NCBI GenBank assembly: GCA_020054095.1
Contig: JAGVMA010000030.1
Span: 1-64,000, forward strand
Reading direction: 5' to 3'
Length of the DNA: 64,000 nucleotides
Origin: Bacteroidia bacterium
GTDB lineage: Bacteria; Bacteroidota; Bacteroidia; JADZBD01
Shown here: positions 29,601 through 35,006 of the stretch, in pieces
How positions within the stretch are numbered: position 1 is the first letter of the stretch
How the letters are laid out: each line of letters opens with the position of its first letter
Notes under the pieces: generated by a model
What the model saw: the letters and a program-made list of their open reading frames with translations, nothing else
What the model was told of the DNA's origin: nothing
Database searches by the model: none
Program-made: the position numbers and the translations under genes

Positions 29601-31697
29601 ACAGATGCTACTTGTGGCCAGTGCAACGGACAAATTGTTTTAACACCAAGTGGTGGTACAGTGCCTTACACATTTATATGGAGCAACAATGCCACTACAC
29701 AAAACATAAGTAATTTATGTGCCGGTGTTTACATGGTTACTATCACCGATGCAGTTGGCTGCACAGCCACATTTAACATTCCTGTAAATAACTCAGGCGG
29801 ACCTACGGGAACTGTTGCAGTTACAAACCCAAGCTGTTTCGGGGCATGCGATGGTTCGGCAACTGTTACTCCGAGCGGTGGCACACCACCATATACATTT
29901 AACTGGGTGCCAACCGGGCAAACTACTGCTACCGTTACAGGTTTGTGTGTGGGCACCTATATTGTGCAAATACAAGATTCATTGGGCTGTATCGGAAATG
30001 TAACAGTTACTATTTCTACGCCAACGCAAATAATTCCTAACCCAACTATTGTGCACACCGATTGCGGAATTTGCAACGGCTCTATTTCGCTTAATCCATC
30101 GGGCGGAACAGGTCCTTACACTTATTTGTGGCAGCCGGGTAATTTAACCACACCGGCAATAAATAATTTATGCGCAGGTAATTATACCGTTACCATTACG
30201 GATGCTAACGGCTGTACAAGCCAAACAATTATAGGTGTGCAAAATATAAATGGCCCAACAGCTACAGTTACTTCTACCAATCTTTCGTGCAATGGCGCGT
30301 GTAACGGAACTGCTACGCTTACGGTTGTTGGCGGAACTTCGCCTTATACTTTCTTGTGGAGCAATGGCGCCACCACTCAAAACTTAACCGGATTATGTGC
30401 CGGCACTTATGCAGTTACAGTAACCGATGCAGCCGGATGCGTGGATGTACTTTCTGTAACTATTACACAACCTCCGCCAATTGTATTTAGTTTTTCATTT
30501 TCGCAAGATCCATTGTGTAACGGAAACTGCAATGGTGTAATAACCGCAATACCATCGGGCGGAACATTGCCTTATACTTATGCTTGGAATAATGGAGCCA
30601 CCACACAAACCATTTCAGGCCTTTGTGCCGGAAACTACAGCGTGATTGTAACCGATGCCAACGGCTGTACCGCAACGCATTTCGATACGTTGGTTGACCC
30701 GCCAGTTTTAAATATTACCGGAGGCATTATAACACCTGCAAGTTGTAACACAATTCCTGATGGAGCTATTGATATTACAGTAGTAGGCGGCACACAGCCA
30801 TATTCATTCTCGTGGACGCCAAGTAACCAAACCACCGAAGATTTATCAAATGCATTTATTGGAAACTACACCGTAACCGTAACCGATGCCAATGGCTGTA
30901 CGGATACTGCACAGTTTACAATAACATCCACTGTTACGGTTATTGCTAATGCGCTTGGCGCAGATACCACTTGCCCTGGCACTTGCACCATGTTAGATGG
31001 CAGCACAAGTATAAATGCTGTTACATTCCAGTGGATAGATGTGCAATCGAATAACGTAATAAGCACTAGCGATTCGGTATTAGTTTGCCCTACCACATCG
31101 GGAGCTAATTTCTTTGCGCTGATAGCAACTAACGGTGCATGTTCCGATACCGATACAGTTGTCATTTTCATCAACACACCACCTGTTGCCGATGCCGGAC
31201 CTAATCAAACAATATTATCAGGCACAAGTACAATTATTGGCGGAAACCCTACGGGGCCTATTGGTTCTACCTATAGCTGGTGGCCTGCGCAAGGCGTGGG
31301 TGCCGATACTTCACTTTCTAATCCTACAGTAGCACCTTCAGTTACTACCATGTACTATGTATTGGTTACCGATGCCAATGGTTGCACTTCATTAGATTCG
31401 GTGCTGGTAACGGTAATTCCTGATATTATTTTCCCTAATGGAATATCGCCCAATGGCGATGGGGCAAACGATGAATGGATAATTGATGGCATAGAATTTT
31501 TCCCTGATTGTGTAGTAGAAATTTACAATCGCTGGGGCGAGTTATTGTTCCGATCGGTAGGTTATCCGCCTAATGGCAGATGGAAAGGGCTTTATAAAGG
31601 GAAAGAACTTCCGGTTGGAACTTATTATTACATCATAGATTTAAAAAGCGAATTTTTCCCTAATGCTTTCACAGGCCCAATAACCTTAATGCGATGA
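23613..31697 (+). CDS. Giant SprB-like surface adhesin, T9SS type B sorted
   Basis: A 2694-residue protein starting with TTG (MIKKLPILFLLLFSSVTIFAA is a proper signal peptide). Residues about 22-75 contain an FWVGGSGSWHDAQHW domain common at the N-terminus of Bacteroidota adhesins. About 30 SprB-type repeats of roughly 76 residues follow (residues about 158-2430), each with GG-PYTY-W, GLCAGTYTVTVTDANGC. A cysteine-poor Ig/PKD-like region precedes the gliding-motility-associated C-terminal domain (FPNGISPNGDGANDEW ... YNRWGELLF), the type B sorting signal. SprB in Flavobacterium is the mobile surface adhesin of gliding. The next gene is PorP/SprF, overlapping by 4 nt, the same pairing. Gliding itself cannot be shown here. 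Confidence 0.92.
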   Translation: MIKKLPILFLLLFSSVTIFAADFFWVGGSGSWHDAQHWAVKSGGAGGAGIPADADKAIFDAASFKKANEEISITSSISVNAIDLSKIKFKPLFIVSENVNVNFSGKEGPNDPGIIAFSQMAMYKDKLDEFKKNGYSWQPKVDSTSLKNTAVPIDVLTTCTIVVTVYNLCPSQCIGQAIVNHTPSTGNFTYLWSNGQTTQTATGLCAGQGYSVLVNNLDSADQCVQSVAFVNYPPFLSFFTSTQPLCNAACNGTATFNATGGTPPYTYFWTPTGQTTQTATGLCAGGYTVVATDANGCTFQNTFTLVQPLAISPNPTQVNVLCFNQCTGTATVTPSGGTAPYTYSWSTLPSQTTATATGLCAGSYTVTITDNNGCTRTNAITITQPTQLNITATTTGNPLPCSNSCSATATANPSGGTAPYTYFWSPGGQTTQLATGLCAGTYTVVVTDANGCTRQQTVNITAPPALTLNIASTNNPLACFGNCNATLTATVGGGTPAYTYLWTPGNQTTVTITGQCAGSYTVTVTDANGCTIQQNITVTQPTQVQVNGSSVNLNCNNVCSGSATANPSGGTPPYTYSWTPGNATTSSIAGLCAGTYTVTVTDANGCTQQQVFNITQPPPIVPNQTSTNIPCFGLCVGTATVNPTGGNSPYTYLWSPGGQTTNSVTGLCAGNYTVVITDATGCTRQQVFNITEPQPLVLTPSQQPLQCNNTCIGVAAVSVAGGTAGYSYLWTPGNFTTSTITGLCAGTYTCVVTDANGCTQTTTVTIVQPTQVSVATASNNVQCNGQCNGSASALGGGGSPPYTYQWMPGGQTTTSITGLCAGTYTVTVTDANGCSVTNTITITQPQPILPNLNTTNVQCNGGCTGASAANPSGGTAPYTYLWMPGNITTQSVTGLCVGSYTLTIADANGCTAQQIINITQPSGLSSSITSSTTSCNVCNGSATANATGGTLPYTFSWAPGGQTTQTATGLCPGTYTVFVTDLNGCTSQSVVNILQTVQINVTTSNNTPSCFGSCDGIATANPTGGQLPYSYLWNPSNQTTQTATGLCAGTYTVTVTDANGCFNTSIVIFTNPPQLTANAAITNVTCNNLCNGAISVIPGGGTPGYTFAWLPGGQTTATVTGLCAGSYTVTVTDANGCTNQQVLNVSQAPPIIVTPTNTLPACNQCNGQIVLNPSGGSGIYTSFVWTPNVSSSGTAINLCAGVYTIVITDNTGCSQTVTVNLSNQNGPSAVTASTNATCNGGCNGTASVGSIVGTGPFTFDWLPGTPTGDGTQNISNLCAGTYTVQVTDQGTGCISLFSVTVTEPAVIAGNAIITNASCNGNCNGIINLSPSGGTPGYTYLWTPGNMTTQNVTGLCAGNYTVVITDAAACTQQLTFTITEPAVLNVPVSSTDVLCNSACNGTATASPTGGTSPYIYLWSNNQSLQTIVNLCPGTYTVVVTDANGCTSQNTVTIAQPNAITSSEVHVDATCNSGCDGTATVTPSGGTAPFTFLWSPGGMITASVTGLCAGNYNVTITDANGCTLVQNVSIAQPTAIAPNATATNASCNGGCNGTVTASPTGGTPNYTFLWNPGGFTTQSVTGLCAGNYTVTITDANGCTQNQVVTVMQPLILQANTSSTSPLCNGNCNGSVLANPIGGTGPFTYLWLPGNQTTPSVGGLCAGSYTVIVTDANGCTDQQTINVVDPPLLTSVQAVANANCSQCNGTITLTPSGGTPNYTFAWLPGNMTTQTVTGLCAGVYTATVTDASGCTIQVQIPLSNNNGPVLTSSSTSPTCFNACTGTANVLVTSGNGPFTFSWSPGGQTTASVTGLCAGTYFCIVTDANGCITIETITITQPPQMLSNATVVNATCNGICDGSITLSTSGGTLPYTYLWSNAATTSAITGLCVGAYSVTVTDAVGCTAVFNFNIIGSIVVSATASSTNAGCNGNCSGTATVTNVTGGTSPYTYQWSDPNGQFTPTATGLCAGTYTVTVTDYNGCVGTQTVTITQPQAIVANPNITDATCGQCNGQIVLTPSGGTVPYTFIWSNNATTQNISNLCAGVYMVTITDAVGCTATFNIPVNNSGGPTGTVAVTNPSCFGACDGSATVTPSGGTPPYTFNWVPTGQTTATVTGLCVGTYIVQIQDSLGCIGNVTVTISTPTQIIPNPTIVHTDCGICNGSISLNPSGGTGPYTYLWQPGNLTTPAINNLCAGNYTVTITDANGCTSQTIIGVQNINGPTATVTSTNLSCNGACNGTATLTVVGGTSPYTFLWSNGATTQNLTGLCAGTYAVTVTDAAGCVDVLSVTITQPPPIVFSFSFSQDPLCNGNCNGVITAIPSGGTLPYTYAWNNGATTQTISGLCAGNYSVIVTDANGCTATHFDTLVDPPVLNITGGIITPASCNTIPDGAIDITVVGGTQPYSFSWTPSNQTTEDLSNAFIGNYTVTVTDANGCTDTAQFTITSTVTVIANALGADTTCPGTCTMLDGSTSINAVTFQWIDVQSNNVISTSDSVLVCPTTSGANFFALIATNGACSDTDTVVIFINTPPVADAGPNQTILSGTSTIIGGNPTGPIGSTYSWWPAQGVGADTSLSNPTVAPSVTTMYYVLVTDANGCTSLDSVLVTVIPDIIFPNGISPNGDGANDEWIIDGIEFFPDCVVEIYNRWGELLFRSVGYPPNGRWKGLYKGKELPVGTYYYIIDLKSEFFPNAFTGPITLMR
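24084..30902 (+). repeat. About 30 tandem SprB-type repeats (about 227 bp each)
   Basis: Internal repeats of the giant adhesin gene. The protein motif is well kept while synonymous codons differ from unit to unit (GATGCCAACGGATGT, GATGCTAATGGTTGT and so on), so the array is old and held by selection on protein rather than recently amplified. Most units have two cysteines near the start (CNGxCNG), one in LCAG and one in DANGC. Confidence 0.88.
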
Positions 31698-32638
31698 TGA
31701 GAAAAATAAAAATAGTATGCTTCCTCACGGCTGTGTTTTTCTTTAACGCACAAGCGCAGCAGTTGCCGTTGTATTCACAATACATGGTTAATGATTACAT
31801 GATGAATCCGGCAATAGGAGGGAAGAACGATTATTTTGTTGCCATGTCGGCCAATCGCTACCAGTGGATAGGAATTACTGATGCACCACGCACTTACACA
31901 CTTAGTGTGCACGGTCCGGGCAAACGAAAAAACATTGGCTTAGGCGGATACTTGTTTACCGATATTGTGGGCCCAACACGCAGAATAGGTGCAAGTTTCA
32001 CGTATGCCTATCACGCCAAGCTGAACGATGAATATAAGTTGAGCATGGCGCTTTCGGGCGGACTGCTTCAATTTTCGGTTGATGCATCAAAAATAACCTT
32101 ATACGACCCTGTAGATTTAGTTATCAGCAATGGCTACCAGCGTGTGCTGCTGCCCGATTTTGGAACAGGATTTTATTTGTATTCAAAAAAACTATACGTA
32201 GGCGTTTCTGTTCCGCAAATTTACCCTGCTAAAATTCGCTTTTTTGATTATACCACTAATACCCGTGCAAAATTAGCAACACACGTTTATGCAAGTGCCG
32301 GATATAAATTCGATTTGGGCGAGGATTTTAAAATAGAACCATCCATCCAATTCAAATACGTGAAACCGGCACCCATGCAATTTGATTTTGGCGCACGCTT
32401 GTTTTACAAAGAAAAAATTTGGATTGGCGGCTCGTTTCGCACACGCGATGCTGCAGCTATGATGGCAGGTTTTGTTTACCGCGAAAATTTAGCATTTAGT
32501 TATTCTTACGATTTAACAACCACCAATATTAAAAACTACAGCACCGGAACACACGAAGTTATCATCTCCATAAAATTTGGCAAAAACGCACCCTTAGTGC
32601 CCCCGCCAAATAAAAACTCCGCTCCGCAGTTTAATTAG
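31694..32638 (+). CDS. PorP/SprF-family type IX secretion membrane protein
   Basis: A 314-residue outer-membrane protein with a signal peptide ending NAQAQ. Family signatures: LPLYSQYMVNDYMMNPAIGG (about 24-43), YQWIGITDAPRTYTLSVHGP (about 55-74) and an alternating beta-strand pattern to the C-terminus. SprF in Flavobacterium johnsoniae is needed for secretion of SprB, and PorP-like proteins tether type B cargo to the T9SS. The start overlaps the adhesin stop by 4 nt (ATGATGA; ATG 31697 is an alternative), so the pair should be made together. Confidence 0.9.
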   Translation: MMRKIKIVCFLTAVFFFNAQAQQLPLYSQYMVNDYMMNPAIGGKNDYFVAMSANRYQWIGITDAPRTYTLSVHGPGKRKNIGLGGYLFTDIVGPTRRIGASFTYAYHAKLNDEYKLSMALSGGLLQFSVDASKITLYDPVDLVISNGYQRVLLPDFGTGFYLYSKKLYVGVSVPQIYPAKIRFFDYTTNTRAKLATHVYASAGYKFDLGEDFKIEPSIQFKYVKPAPMQFDFGARLFYKEKIWIGGSFRTRDAAAMMAGFVYRENLAFSYSYDLTTTNIKNYSTGTHEVIISIKFGKNAPLVPPPNKNSAPQFN

Positions 32639-32647
32639 GGTTTATTC

Positions 32648-32671
32648 TTTGTGTAGAGCAAACTACACAAA
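32648..32671. terminator. Stem-loop after porP/sprF
   Basis: Arms TTTGTGTAG (32648-32656) and CTACACAAA (32663-32671) with a 6-nt loop lie between the convergent porP/sprF and endonuclease genes. No U tract follows, so termination is possible but not assured. Confidence 0.4.
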
Positions 32672-32690
32672 ATCTATGTTGAAACCGTTT

Positions 32691-33434
32691 TTATATTTTT
32701 TCGTAAGTGCCGTACAAGTTTCCAAAGTTCGCTGCTTTTACTCTAAAGCCACTTCCGTGGTCGTGAGTTTTGCCATAATTTTTTCCTGAATTGTAAACGC
32801 CAATTCTAATGTCAAACATAATTCCACCTTTTTCAATTTCTTTCAAAAATTTTTCAAAATCAAAATCTTTATATACTTCGCCTGCTATGAAGTGGTAATT
32901 GGTTTTCTTATTTATTATTTTGGTGTCAGCAAAAACCAAAAATAAATCTTTCATTTTTGAAGAAGCTTTTTTTAGCGTTTCAAAGTCCCACGAAACAGTT
33001 GAGAAATGCATGTCATCCAAATCCCTGATTACAAGATCTAACCTTTTATTTTTTCTATCAACCATCAGTTTCATCTTGTATTTTGAGTAAACTATTGAAA
33101 TACGGTGTCCAAATACAGAAGCGTACAACTTTTTCTTGTCAGAATGATTTTTATCTCTGATTTCCCCAAAATTTTCACGCAAATATGAGTTTGCCCGTTT
33201 TGGGTTGTCGGGCGATTTGGTAAATAACGAAACATAAGAACTATTAAAAAGGCGCTTACTTTTTACTTCAAAACCCTTGAAATCAGCTTCTTTTTTGTTG
33301 TTTTCGGTAACGCCTAATAAATCTTCAAATGTATTTCCAATTCCACCGTCCTTATTGTTTGGCCTTGTACACTCTACAAATCCCAATTTTTCAATTTGGT
33401 TAAATACCTTTTTTAGTTTGTCTAAGTTTTTCAT
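32691..33434 (-). CDS. MvaI/BcnI-type restriction endonuclease
   Basis: A 247-residue type II endonuclease of the MvaI/BcnI family, whose known members cut CCWGG and CCSGG (family knowledge). Visible: GIGNTFEDLLG (31-41), then Asp51, Glu56 and Lys58 in EADFKGFEVKSKR, the D-ExK metal site at the spacing reported for MvaI; a C-terminal HDHGSGFRV (224-232) supplies conserved histidines. Length matches MvaI. Its ATG overlaps the controller gene stop by 4 nt (ATGA), so the two are translationally coupled. The cut site here is unknown. Codons are more A+T-rich than in the neighbours, suggesting horizontal gain. Confidence 0.85.
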   Translation of the reverse strand: MKNLDKLKKVFNQIEKLGFVECTRPNNKDGGIGNTFEDLLGVTENNKKEADFKGFEVKSKRLFNSSYVSLFTKSPDNPKRANSYLRENFGEIRDKNHSDKKKLYASVFGHRISIVYSKYKMKLMVDRKNKRLDLVIRDLDDMHFSTVSWDFETLKKASSKMKDLFLVFADTKIINKKTNYHFIAGEVYKDFDFEKFLKEIEKGGIMFDIRIGVYNSGKNYGKTHDHGSGFRVKAANFGNLYGTYEKI

Positions 33435-33658
33435 AAAGGTTTTTTAGGTAATAAATCTTTTGGACTAATTCCTAGCGCTTTTGAAATATTATTAATATGA
33501 TTAAGATTATATTTTGAGTTATATTTAAAACTCTCTATCTTGCCTATAAAGCCTAATGAAACGCCAATTCTATCGGATAATTCGGCTTGAGAAATTTTTT
33601 TTGCAGTTCTAAGCTCTTTTACTTTGTTAATGGCAAATATTTCTATTTTTGTCAGCAT
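33431..33658 (-). CDS. HTH (XRE) controller protein of the R-M system
   Basis: A 75-residue helix-turn-helix protein. The KISQAELSDRIGVSLGFIGKIES segment (about 20-42, quoted in part) is a Cro/C1-type DNA-binding unit, and size and position fit R-M controller (C) proteins, which delay endonuclease expression until the methyltransferase has acted. It is first in a C-R operon and overlaps the endonuclease ATG by 4 nt. A candidate operator is at 33712-33724. Confidence 0.82.
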   Translation of the reverse strand: MLTKIEIFAINKVKELRTAKKISQAELSDRIGVSLGFIGKIESFKYNSKYNLNHINNISKALGISPKDLLPKKPL

Positions 33659-33677
33659 CTTTTTGTTATTAATTTCT

Positions 33678-33709
33678 TTTGTAAAAATTAGATATATAAC
33701 CTACCTTTA
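33678..33709 (+). promoter_or_regulatory. Promoter for the methyltransferase
   Basis: TTTG (33678-33681), 20 nt, then TACCTTTA (33702-33709): a -33/-7 pair near consensus, 33 nt before the ATG at 33743. It overlaps the promoter of the opposite strand. Confidence 0.42.
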
Positions 33710-33712
33710 CAA
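33683..33712 (-). promoter_or_regulatory. Promoter for the controller-endonuclease operon
   Basis: On the minus strand TTG (complement of 33710-33712) is followed after 19 nt by TAATTTTT (complement of 33683-33690). Spacing is exact; the -7 box is one base from consensus. The candidate controller site lies immediately upstream of the -33 element. Confidence 0.4.
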
Positions 33713-33724
33713 CTACCTATGAGT
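33712..33724. promoter_or_regulatory. Candidate controller (C-box) operator
   Basis: ACTACCTATGAGT is an imperfect palindrome with ACT...AGT ends, resembling the ACTYATAG core recalled for C-boxes. It abuts the -33 element of the C-R promoter and overlaps the likely start of methyltransferase transcription, so one bound site could activate one side and repress the other. Single site seen; inference. Confidence 0.3.
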
Positions 33725-33742
33725 AAGTGTTTTTATTTTTAG

Positions 33743-34483
33743 ATGGAAATAAATAAAATATATAATGAGAGTTGTTTGGATACATTAAAACGTATACCCA
33801 ATAATTTTATTGATTTAGTTATAACCTCTCCACCATACAATATGAATTTAAGAATTCGTAATGGAGAATATTGTTCACGCCAAATTGTAAAAGAATTTAG
33901 CACTAAGTACGAAGGGTTTGACGATAATTTACCAATAAAAGAATATTACGAATTTCATTTGAATGTTTTAAAGGAACTTTTAAGAACTTCTAATATTATT
34001 TTCTATAACATTCAAATTGTTACAGGAAGTAAAAGGGCTATTTTTAAAATTATTGGTCAATTGTCAGACTATTTGAAAGATATAATTGTTTGGGATAAAG
34101 GCTATGCACAACCAGCAATGGCTTCAAAAGTATTGAATCGTAGAACGGAATTAATTTTAGTTTTTGATAATAACAACGGCATTAGTCGTCAATTTGATAA
34201 AGCGAATTTTGATAGAGGCACTTTAGATGACCTTTGGCTCATAAAGAGAGGAAAAAAAGTAACAGATAGTCATTCTGCTGTTTTTCCAGAAGAATTGGTT
34301 AAAACAACTATTGAGAATTTTTCTAATGAAGGAGATTTGATTTATGACCCTTTTATGGGAACAGGAACGACTGCAATAGTTGCAAAGAAGTTAAATCGTA
34401 ACTATTTAGGCAGTGAATTGTCCGAAAAATACTTTAAAGTCATAAACGAAAGACTACAAGTGTTTGAAAATGAACTTTTTTAG
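33743..34483 (+). CDS. DNA methyltransferase of the R-M system (beta class, probably N4-cytosine)
   Basis: A 246-residue N6/N4 methyltransferase. The catalytic motif IV TSPPYN (28-33) is N-terminal and the SAM-binding motif I DPFMGTGTT (202-210) is C-terminal, the beta-class order. SPPY rather than DPPY is typical of N4-cytosine enzymes, which fits known partners of MvaI and BcnI. Transcribed away from the controller and endonuclease genes from an 84-nt shared region. Target inferred only from the partner. Confidence 0.85.
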   Translation: MEINKIYNESCLDTLKRIPNNFIDLVITSPPYNMNLRIRNGEYCSRQIVKEFSTKYEGFDDNLPIKEYYEFHLNVLKELLRTSNIIFYNIQIVTGSKRAIFKIIGQLSDYLKDIIVWDKGYAQPAMASKVLNRRTELILVFDNNNGISRQFDKANFDRGTLDDLWLIKRGKKVTDSHSAVFPEELVKTTIENFSNEGDLIYDPFMGTGTTAIVAKKLNRNYLGSELSEKYFKVINERLQVFENELF

Positions 34484-34593
34484 CATCTTCAAAGAGTATT
34501 TAATTTTTAGCATAGAAGGAAGGTTTGTTTCATTCTAATCTAGGAACGAAACATTCTTTGGTCGGATTAGTCCATTCTTTCTTTGCTTTGCCC

Positions 34594-34776
34594 CATTGCT
34601 TCATTGTATTGCCTTAAAACAATGAAACAATACTCCATTGTTTCATAAGAATGGAGCAAACCAATAAAACTTTACCCCATTGTTTCATAAGAATAGAGTA
34701 AATCAATGAAACAATACCCCATTGTTTCATAAGAATGGAGTAAATCAATGAAACAATACTCCATTGTTTCATAAGG
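34594..34776. repeat. 42-bp tandem repeat with internal palindromes
   Basis: Units begin with CATTG at 34594 (degenerate), 34636, 34678, 34720 and 34762 (partial), exact 42-nt steps. Each carries ATTGTTTCAT and ATGAAACAAT, which are reverse complements; ATGAAACAAT-ACTCC-ATTGTTTCAT junctions can form 10-bp hairpins with 5-nt loops. No spacer variation, so not CRISPR. Confidence 0.85.
34614..34772 (-). other. Small open frame encoded by the 42-bp repeat
   Basis: On the minus strand ATG at 34772 opens 52 codons to TAA at 34614-34616 because 42 is divisible by 3. The product is a hydrophobic 14-residue repeat, MKQWSIVSLIYSIL three times with changes plus a partial unit. No promoter or SD is apparent, and differences between units include non-conservative ones, so translation is uncertain. 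Confidence 0.2.
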
Positions 34777-34970
34777 TTATTGTATTCTTTTGTGTTTTCT
34801 CCTTAAACTTTAAGCCTTTTTCTCGCATTTTTTGCAAAAAACACTCATTTTTTGGCATATTTCAGTTAAAAATTATGGTAGCCATCCGCCTCTTTGTTTC
34901 TTTTATCGTTTTCTGCATTAGGCACAAATTAATGGGTACTAAGCCGTTTAAAACTATTTGCAGCTTGGCC

Positions 34971-34978
34971 TATGTTTG
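34971..34978 (+). promoter_or_regulatory. -7 box (TATGTTTG) before the TonB receptor gene
   Basis: TATGTTTG matches TAnnTTTG, 28 nt before ATG 35007. TTTA at 34947-34950, 20 nt upstream, is a plausible -33 element. Confidence 0.45.
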
Positions 34979-35006
34979 TTGCACACAAATAATAAATTTA
35001 CAAAAC

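Larger units (their letters stand above)
34484..35006. other. Gene-free 523-nt stretch after the methyltransferase
   Basis: Contains a 10-bp direct repeat TTTTTAGCAT (34477-34486 and 34504-34513), then a 42-bp tandem repeat array, then about 230 nt of ordinary A+T-rich leader with a -7 box before the TonB receptor. An open frame extends upstream of ATG 35007 to 34764, but it has no start or composition support. Confidence 0.6.

Noticed and set aside
30866-31177. Minus-strand frame of 103 codons inside the adhesin gene, and similar antisense frames at 24.6-30.8 kb
   Set aside because: They follow from the repeated codon pattern of the real gene and have no start signals or family resemblance.
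34594-34776. CRISPR array at the 42-bp repeat
   Set aside because: The repeat units are contiguous with no unique spacers, and no cas genes are nearby.
34764-35006. N-terminal extension of the TonB receptor
   Set aside because: It starts in the repeat array and precedes a normal signal peptide at 35007; a -7 box lies inside it.
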